DNA of 60,000 bases, from assembly GCF_964204645.1 (NCBI RefSeq), contig NC_134025.1, positions 17,330,001 to 17,390,000 of the forward strand, read 5' to 3'. The notes beneath the pieces are model-generated. The model searched no databases and was not told the origin of the DNA. It saw only the letters and a list, made by a program, of their open reading frames with translations. The DNA is from Tubulanus polymorphus. Its lineage: Eukaryota > Nemertea > Palaeonemertea > Tubulaniformes > Tubulanidae. Shown in pieces: positions 52,530-60,000 of the stretch (the first letter of the stretch is position 1; every line of letters starts with the position of its first letter). A program made the position numbers and the translations under genes.

Positions 52530-55500
52530 CTGCATTATATTTGCAGTATTCACTAATCCAAGATTAAGATCAGTCAGTTAACTTGATCAGTTTTTGAAGT
52601 TATTGCTGGTCTGATATCAGTCGGTTGATTTGTAGTTTTGACTAACGAGGAATCCAAAAGTGTTTCAGTCAAACGTCTCCTATCATTGAGGAATGACTTG
52701 AACAGTTAGGAATGTACATCGTTCACATTCCAAATTAAGGGTTTAAAAGAAGTTTAAGTGAAAGCCTTATACTTATATTGCGCAATTGCCATGATTGATA
52801 CGTTTCTAGAATCGGATGACAATTTATATAGAATTGGAGTCAGATGTGCATTGTTTTGGGGTGTTCGAACTTCGCTGAATCAATGAATCGTTGATTATTA
52901 TATTAATTTCACTGATTTGAATTTATGCTGAATCCATGCACATTTTACATATTCTAAAGAAAATGTTTCATTTGACCAATTCATTGATAAATTTCGTTAC
53001 ATATATTCTATAAAAATTCAGTTCGATTACGGTAAAGAATTTATTTTGCGGAGAGCGGTAACGGCTTACGTCATCGGTACTTCGATGTAGTCTTAAGGCT
53101 TTAATAGGGATTCGCCCTGGGGACCCGAGTTTCAGATATGACAGAAAAATATATAAAAAATCGTGACGATTGTAAGTTGAGGCAACGATTGAAATGAAAT
53201 CATTTGACTGCTGGATGTAATCACAAATAACAAATATACTGACGCCGAAATAGTCTACCTTTCAATTCAGTTGGTTTTCCATAGAAGCTGTTTGAAAGAG
53301 TCTACTGCTGAAAAGTGACTGTTGTAAAACATCTGATGTGCTAGTGTGCTAGCATTTTGATAGTGCACACTGGCAGTAGATGTGACTGTTACCAACCGAT
53401 TGTAAACAGCGACTGATAGTAACTCCTACCACAATAGCTACTCTCAAAACACATCGTTTCTAAAAGTCAACTAGTGAAAAATGACCATTTTGAGATAGCA
53501 CGGTAATTTCCTGTTCAAAATAGCCACATCTGTTAAAGATTTGCAGTGACACGTGACAGGGTCAAAGGTACTGTTAAACCCCATATGCTTTGTATACAGA
53601 ACTATGTATGCTTTGAATACAGTTCTGTCAATAGAAATCCTAGTTTCTGAGTTGCTAAGAACCCCCTAAATTATATCACGCTCAACAAAATGGGAATAAC
53701 CAATAGGAAAACTATTGATTTATATAACATCATTATGGATTAAATCCGTTAAAACAAGTATTGTGCCAAATCTAATTTGGAATTTTATGATTTTTGTTTT
53801 ATATTTGCGATTATAAAACATGCTGGTGCATTCATACTGTCATAAATCTTTGATTCTGCAGAAATGAATTTGTCTTCAAGGATATAAGGAGACGAAAATA
53901 CAAATACAATCATATGTTCATGAAATGGATTATGTCTTTAGATCTCTTTACTTGGATGAAAGACTACAAAAAATCTTCCCAAACAATGTATCTAAAATAC
54001 TAAGAATTAACCTACAATTATTGTTTATTTCGATACAATCAATTTTTAAGTAATCCATGTGGTGTTCACTTTGTCACGCTGTTCTCTGCTTGTTCGTTTA
54101 TGAATATTGAACCCTTTTATCGCTTGTTATAATTGATATACCTTAACCGAAATTTCATTTCATAGTTATACAGTTTGGTTGAAATGATATTACAACTTCT
54201 AATATAAGATCAAAATAATAGTGCATTATAGTATAATCTAATACCCATTACTTACTGAGCGTATGCTAGTGAGAATGAGCCTAACAATTATCATTATTGA
54301 TTGAATAAATACTGAAATAAATTCAGTTGAGATGTTCACGTAGTTTTGAAATCAGTTATTTCAATTTGATAAAAAACCTCCTCTGGTCTAAGTAAAAGAA
54401 TGCAAGGCAGAAATTTCAGTTTCACATGCTTTCCTACTTTGTTGAGTAAATTGTTTGTATAGGTTATGAAAAGCCCAGCAGCAGCTATCAGTCAACAGGT
54501 GAATTACACTGGCTAACTAGACAGTGATTGATGAACGAATAAACAAACTGCAATGACCACCAAAAATAATGACCTCTTAATAGTATTTAACTTAGCACCA
54601 CAAAACTCTATTGAAGATGCCAATGAAATAAAATGCCAATGAATCGCTGAATTTTAAGGTGCTTTATCAGTTTTTTTCCAATATAACTCATTTTCTCAAA
54701 TTATCGTAAAATAAAAACTACTTTTATATCAGTGGCACCATATTCTACGACAGAAGTGCATTCATAGTAAGAATAACGTTACCAATACGTTAAATTGGAA
54801 GTGAATGCAGGCTAGGACCAACAAAGGTGCCAATTTAAGATGCCGATATACAGAGAATCTCTTCCGTAGTGACTGACACGGTTGCATATACCTTCCGCGG
54901 CGACAGGTAAATAATTTTCTATCTAAACGACTACATTACCCGAAGTAGTCAAATAGAACACTAATCCGATAAATGAAGAAATTCCGCAATAAAATTTTAT
55001 ACAATGACATTTAATTATCAAAATTAAACCGCAACAACGTTCGGATTTGCAGTGACTGCCATCTGACTTAAAGCTCAAATCACTGGAATGTCTACATTCC
55101 ACCTGATGATGGCTGTTAGTCAACAGTCAAAACGTTGCGGTTTCATCTCAACACATGTTATCATATTAAGAGTTCTATTACGGTATTTCTTCATTCATGA
55201 CCCCACGGTGATGATCACCTAAGGCCGTTACCGTTATCCAAATGAAATCTGGAATACTATACGAAATTTCTTATTTCTATTAAATACGGCCTCAGTTCGG
55301 AAGATTTCTTTAGAATGCATTGATAGATCTACATAAATCCATTATAGATACAGCATATTTAATTTTTTTAAATCAACGATTCAGCGAAATTAATATAAAA
55401 TCATGGGAGGTTCGAACACTCCAAAATGCACATCTTAATTTATGATGCAAAGACATCCAGACCCCCATTGAAAATAAACCACCATTTCAATAATGAGAGG

Positions 55501-56496
55501 TTAGCCTGAATTTATGATTGCGCTTCTAATTTAAAAATTAAATCAAAATATGAATGCAGACATGCTTGAAAATAGCTGCATTTGTTAATATCGAATTCTT
55601 CATTAAACTAATATCGCCATAAAAAGAAGGAAATTTCGATTCATCGTAAAACTCCATAACCAATGACAATTTGTAAACTAATTTACTCCAATCTCGATTT
55701 TTATTGGTTAGACTATCTTCAGAGCTTAACTGAGTCACTCAAAATACAACTATACCCCAAACTATAGCGTGAGAATAGAATTTTCCACTAGTTTCTCAGT
55801 GTGTTCATGTTGTCACGTATCACCGCAAATCTTAAGTGGCTACTAAGTAAAAGTAGACGTTTAGGCTCAAATGTGCGATAGACATCTTCTTGGATTCAGA
55901 GAACAATACAATGCAAAACTGTATGCAAACGCTATATAGTTTTCAGGGCAGTTAAAATCTAAAGATTCTGAATATGCTCTTTGATGATGTGAAATATATG
56001 AGCGATAAAACTCTAACCGATAACCATCGAGCTAAATCTGTTTGTATAATGTGATAAGTTTTGAAGTTTTAAGATTAATTAAGAAATTAATTAAGAAATG
56101 CAGCTTTTTCAAGTATAGGTCAACGCTATTTTTGATTATTTTTGCCATTAAAATGGTTTATATTCGGAAAAATCCCCCAGTAAATACCCCCCCCCCCCCC
56201 CCCCGGTAAAAATCTCCTCTAGGCAAATGTCCCCCTTGCTAGCAGCAAAATTTAATAAAATACTTCAATATTCTGATTTTGAAAAGCTTAAATCGTTTTT
56301 CCCAACATTCATCTTGAATAATCTGTGACTTTTACTAAGCTGCGTACATATAAGATGACATAATTCGTGACTTTTAGCAAGCAACATGCATAAAAAATGA
56401 TGATATTATCAGACGTAAGATGAAAACCCACTCTTTAAAAATTAAAAGAAATCTAAAATCGAGAATTATTTATTTAACCAATCTAAAATTTAAGAA
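52530..56496. other. No gene recognised; diverged inverted repeats and short palindromes
   Basis: Segments near 52850-52920 (GTGTTCGAACTTCGC, ATTAATTTCACTG) and 55370-55440 are similar in inverted orientation (GTTCGAACACTCC, GCGAAATTAATAT), as are 53055-53080 and 55205-55225 (GGTAACGGC). No coding motif was found. A run of 18 C occurs at 56187-56204. Confidence 0.4.
55016..55146 (+). mobile_element. Penelope-type terminal fragment with hammerhead-like core
   Basis: At 55103 CTGATGA is followed by a stem-loop (CTGTT/AACAG) and TCAAAACGTTGCGG. This is the layout of a hammerhead core with the conserved GAAA changed to AAAA. A partly inverted counterpart (CCGCAACAACGTTCGG ... GCCATCTGAC) lies at 55030-55070. 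Penelope-like elements commonly carry 'CTGATGA...GAAACG' segments at their ends. No coding part is adjacent. Confidence 0.4.
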
Positions 56497-56536
56497 CGCG
56501 ACGTCTCGATCTCACACTAGAGATCATCGTCACGTG
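56497..56536 (-). mobile_element. Penelope-type hammerhead-like motif
   Basis: The minus strand reads ACGATGA, TCTC-loop-GAGA stem, then CGAGACGTC. It is the inverted relative of 4571-4608 (there CGAAACGTC). The strand agrees with the Penelope-like coding fragment at 57906-58740, so it may be the downstream end of that element, with LINE and mariner sequence in between. Confidence 0.45.
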
Positions 56537-56607
56537 TGAGATATTGACTAAAAACAGGGGTATATATAATTTTTAAGGATATATAAATATTTAAGGAATT
56601 TTGAATG

Positions 56608-57905
56608 TTGTAATAAAGTCCAATTTAGGGCCATGCGAAGTTTTTTAGGAACCGGGAAACACTTCTCCCTTGCCAGTATTGAAGGTGATATGGGGTGGAC
56701 TTCTGTTTCTACAGGGTGTCCCATTAATTACTACACATAAAGAACTGCCATTTTCAAACCGCTTGAGATAAATCAGCCAAATCTTCAGGGGAGATGGACT
56801 ACAATAATACTTTTCACCACAGAAAATTACTTTACTAAAATCAAATTAATTTACAAAATATGCTAGATGGGAGAACCTTACAATTTTATCACATGATTCA
56901 GTCTATTGTTGAAATTTCTCAGAAAATTGACAATCATCTGTGTTATCGCAGATGTTTCTCTCGAAATCATCAATAATTTCTGGTTTGTTTTGGTACACTG
57001 TGTCCTTCAGCTAGCCCCACAAGTGAAAATCCAATGGATTTAGGTCAGGCGAGTATGGGGCCCAGTCGTTTACGTTTGGAGTGCTGAGATTCAGTCACGG
57101 AAATGCCTATGCAGAACATCAATTGTTTTGCGGGCTGAAAGACATTGCGCACCATCCTGTTGGAACCACACTGGATTGAGACTACCTCTTTTAGGCAATC
57201 ACTACAACAATCACTACAACACTGTAATCAGTTGCTAGGAAATCACTAAGCAAATTACCATAGCAACCACGATAATAATCAAAAAGTACCGTTGTATTCT
57301 ATCATTTGGTGGAAAATCGAAACATTTCATTAAGAAATGTGGAGGATACAGGCAGTTCTTTATGTATAGTAATTAATGGGACACCCTGTATCAGACACAA
57401 AATCGAAGTTTTACGTATGTGGTTTCGCTTATATGGGATGCCTGATGATAGGCTTACTAAACATTTATTTCTGTATGATTATAGACAATCTCTTATCGGT
57501 AAAGTTAATTGGTGTAGTTTTGCGAAAAATGTCTTCGCCGAACGTCATATGGACTATTTTTATTATAATATTAATTTATGTAGCTTAACCCCGTATCATG
57601 TAAAAACTATTTCTAATGATGCTAAGGAATCCTTGTGTAGAAATCATGCCTCTATATGGTCTATGGAGGTAGCCTCTCTACCCAAATTAAGAACATACAG
57701 GTTATTCAAACGTACATTTGGCACTGAAAAGTATGTTAAGAGAAAAGTATCAAGGAAAAATAGATCAACTATTGCAAGACTGAGAAACGGATCTTATCCG
57801 ATAAACATAGAGCTAGGAAGGTATAGGAACCTACCAGCGGAACCTACCTGTAAGTTTGTAAATGAGGCATCCATTCTGCGTAATGCACCGCCATCATGCA
57901 TTTAA
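56608..57905 (+). pseudogene. LINE reverse transcriptase C-terminal domain, split by mariner
   Basis: The part before the mariner (56608-56709) encodes Phe-Arg-Ala-Met-Arg-Ser-Phe-Leu-Gly and Glu-Gly-Asp-Met-Gly-Trp. After it (57391-57905) the frame resumes with Ile-Glu-Val-Leu-Arg-Met-Trp-Phe-Arg-Leu, Arg-Leu-Thr-Lys, and later Arg-Leu-Arg-Asn-Gly-Ser-Tyr-Pro-Ile-Asn-Ile-Glu-Leu-Gly-Arg-Tyr. This matches the conserved C-terminal region of many invertebrate LINE polyproteins ('aL.GdmGW....ir....vlrlWnRl', 'lR.gilpL.ietGRy'). Removing the mariner plus one TA joins the two parts in frame. The 600-bp open frame starting inside the mariner end is therefore a chimera. Confidence 0.8.
56710..57390 (-). 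mobile_element. Mariner-type transposon with partial transposase
   Basis: Termini CAGGGTGTCCCATTAATTAC and the inverse match over about 39 bp (56712-56750 and 57350-57388) with one difference, flanked by TA on both sides. The minus strand encodes a transposase piece: Phe-Gln-Gln-Asp-Gly-Ala-Gln (second catalytic Asp, about 57155) and Ser-Pro-Asp-Leu-Asn-Pro-Leu-Asp (third, about 57040), roughly 34 residues apart, hence DD34D mariner type. Stops (TGA about 57098, TAG about 57013) and an internal deletion of the N-terminal half make it non-autonomous. Confidence 0.92.
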
Positions 57906-58740
57906 CCAACAGAACTTTTTGTCTTGTAAGCCTATATAGGCTGGCTTTTATTTATGTATAAAAGATATATATAAAGAGGAGAACAGGTTAATTGAGTAAA
58001 TTGGTGAGTGAGTAACTAATTAGTGTTTGGCATGGCATGGAGTAATGGAATTGTTGGAAGAAAAGCCATTATTTAAATTGGTACTAATATCTGACGAGTA
58101 ATAAGGGCAGACTCAACTGTGTGGCGTTTAGTGTAATTGCTGGAAGTATTAATAATTTCGGCTTAATCAAAATTAAAACGATGATCAGTGTTCCAAACGT
58201 GATCGGCCACTAGCCGGTTTTTGATTTATTATATCCTTTTTGTGTTCCGAAATTGGAGTTTTTAAATCACTACCAGTTTCTCCAAAGTACATTTTATGAC
58301 AGCCAAAACATGGAATTTCATAAACTCCGCAGTCCAAAGGTTCAGATTGATTGTTTTTTACCAAAGTCTTGCTAATTTTGTTTTCATACGTGAAAATGTT
58401 TTGTTTATCCATTAAAGGGAGAGAGTGACGAAACTTTTCCAAAACAGGTACATACGGAACTACAATGAATTCTGAAATGTGTTTTTTATTTTCTGGAGGT
58501 TTAGAGTTAAAGAAAGTACGTCTAGCCTTAGAAATAGCGATTTTCAAAATGTGATCAGGGTAAGCCAATTTTCTAAGAGAGTTGGATATATGTTCAAATT
58601 CAGCCGAAAGGAAGGTTTAATCGCAGATACGCAGTGCACGGAGAAAGAGGCCTTGAGCGAGACCAATTTTGATTGATTTAGCAGTAAACGAAAAGAAATG
58701 GAGATATGCCTTAGCGTTGATCGGTTTACGTTAGACTGTA
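57906..58740 (-). pseudogene. Penelope-like element: RT end and GIY-YIG endonuclease
   Basis: The minus strand, from about 58735, encodes the thumb-side RT end (Gly-Leu-Ala-Gln-Gly-Leu-Phe-Leu-Arg-Ala-Leu-Arg-Ile-Cys) with a stop and frameshifts. It continues through Lys-Leu-Ala-Tyr-Pro-Asp-His-Ile to the endonuclease: Cys-Gly-Val-Tyr-Glu-Ile-Pro-Cys (GIY part), then Cys-His-Lys-Met-Tyr-Phe-Gly-Glu-Thr-Gly (YIG part, about 58280) and Ile-Ser-Glu-His-Lys. A frameshift near 58225 precedes Asp-His-Val-Trp-Asn-Thr-Asp-His, the Penelope-specific C-terminus, ending about 58075. This architecture (RT fused to GIY-YIG) defines Penelope elements. The N-terminal RT core is missing. Confidence 0.92.
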
Positions 58741-58785
58741 AAAAACAAATGAGAGTATTTATTGTGGATTAGAACATCTAACTAG

Positions 58786-60000
58786 GGGTCCAGGGACACC
58801 ATGCCCACTTGGGAAGTGGTTCCAAATGCTCAACAATCAAACAATTTCAATATTCAACGCCCCCTGGTGACCATATTCAGAATCCAATGACCTTGAAACT
58901 CACCACAATCATAGAACATGTCAGCAGCTACGATTTTGTAATTGATTGTGATAACAAAATATGCCTCGTTACCACTTTAATATGGAAATACTAAAGTATT
59001 CTACTATTCAACGCCCCCTGGTGACCATATTCAAAACCCAATGACCTTGAAACTCACCACAATCATAGAACATGTCACGAACTATAACTTTGTAATTGAT
59101 CATGGTAACAAAATATGCCTAGGTACCAATATAATAAGGAAATATTAAGTTATTCTACTATTCAACGCCCCCTGGTGACCATATAGAATAACTAATGGCC
59201 TTAAAACTTGCCACAATCATAGATGATGTCATGAGTTACAACTTTGCAATTGATTGTGGTTACAAAATATGCATTGATACGAATACAATATAGAAATACT
59301 AAGATATTGCATTATTCAACGCCCCCTGGTGGTCATATACAAAAACCAAGGGCCTTGAAACTCACCACAATCATAGAACACATTATGAGCTACAACTTTC
59401 TAAATGATTGTGGTAACAAAATACGCTTAGGTATCAATATAATGTGGAAAAACTTTTTCCCACTTACGAATGAGTACTGCTGACACCAAGATGGCCGCCA
59501 ATTGCGTCATAATTGGCTGATGAAAAATACCTGTCTCAGGTATAAAACATCCCTTTCGAAACAATACCCATCACAAATTGCAATGAGAAATGATAAACCA
59601 GTAGGGAGCTACAGGACTCAGAATTTGGGCCAAAATTAACATTTGTGGGCACTAAAAAGGTCATAGGACGGCCATCTTGAGTCCGATCGACCCAATTATA
59701 GTTATGCTGATGGGCCCTGGGGGAATTCATATATATCCGAAAGATCAAGGTAATTGATCAAAGCGTCATCAAAATTTCCCTCAAAAAGTTCAAAAATGTG
59801 TAAAAAGTGCTGATTTTGGCGAACAACAATGGCTGCCAGTCGGCCATCTTGAATCTGACAGGGCCAGTTTTTGGGCTGAAGATGTGTCTAGGGTAGATAC
59901 ATGTGTAACCCAAATATCAAGACATTACCTTGAAGCGTCTTCAAAACTTCCCAAAATAACTGGATTCCGTCTACGGACGGACGGACGGACGGACGACGGA
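58786..60000. repeat. Repeat family A, copy 3 (uninterrupted, runs off the window)
   Basis: It starts GGGTCCAGGGACACCATGCC, followed by four tandem units opening CAACGCCCCCTGGTG at 58855, 59009, 59163 and 59318 (period 154-155 bp). Then comes the unique part with 'AAGATGGCCGCC' (about 59489) and the start of the GGACGGACGG tail at the window end. It is the reference copy that reveals the insertions in copy 1. Confidence 0.9.

Noticed and set aside
56187-56204. C18 run as a functional quadruplex or i-motif site
   Set aside because: A mononucleotide run of this kind is adequately explained by slippage or sequencing; no further support.
57306-57905. 199-codon open frame as a novel gene
   Set aside because: It begins in the mariner terminal repeat and continues as LINE reverse transcriptase; chimera of two elements.
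58800-59450. CRISPR-like array
   Set aside because: The 154-bp units repeat over their whole length without unique spacers, and this is eukaryotic DNA.

Overview
This is animal nuclear DNA. Rab21 is split into introns with GT/AG borders. Metazoan retroelements of almost every class are present: Jockey-superclade, RTE-like and CR1-like LINEs, Ty3/gypsy, BEL/Pao, DIRS and Penelope-like. DNA transposons are present too: mariner, hAT-like, Helitron and Polinton-like. The interspersed repeats that carry phrases such as 'gaccttgacctttgacc', 'gaggcccatgggcc' and GGACGGACGG tails are of a kind I associate with marine invertebrates, especially molluscs and brachiopods. I therefore suggest a marine lophotrochozoan, with low confidence at phylum level.

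Layout. 1-8135: a very AT-rich, degenerate Polinton/Maverick (adintovirus-like) block with capsid-like, membrane and unknown genes. Its minus-strand B-family DNA polymerase is interrupted by an intein, and that intein is itself split by a 311-bp inverted-repeat element with tRNA-like ends. Penelope-related sequence separates the two halves of the block. 8940-38276: Rab21 on the minus strand, of which five exons were found (9211-9338, 9460-9548, 21949-22067, 35759-35866, 38217-38276). The first coding exon was not found. The 12.4-kb intron holds LINEs, a gypsy fragment and three nested non-autonomous repeat families. The 13.7-kb intron holds a DIRS element into which a complete 5.8-kb BEL/Pao element has inserted (LTRs 26016-26243 and 31621-31844, target duplication GGTCC).

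38400-45000: second copies of several repeat families. They supply empty-site comparisons that define element ends and target-site duplications. 45079-46122: a decayed two-exon gene of the P2X7 C-terminal (ballast) domain family. 47140-51353: a CR1-like LINE with ORF1, a shortened endonuclease and a reverse transcriptase. 51700-52351: a Helitron N-terminal fragment. 52400-56500: no gene recognised, but palindromes and Penelope-type ribozyme-like motifs. 56600-58740: a LINE 3' end split by a mariner element, then a Penelope-like element with a GIY-YIG endonuclease. 58786-60000: another copy of the 1.3-kb repeat family, running off the window.

The only probably functional host gene seen is Rab21. 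Nearly everything else is transposon-derived and carries stops and frameshifts. Several frameshifts fall in homopolymer runs, so some could be assembly errors. The most unusual item is the Polinton-type polymerase with an intein in its catalytic motif.
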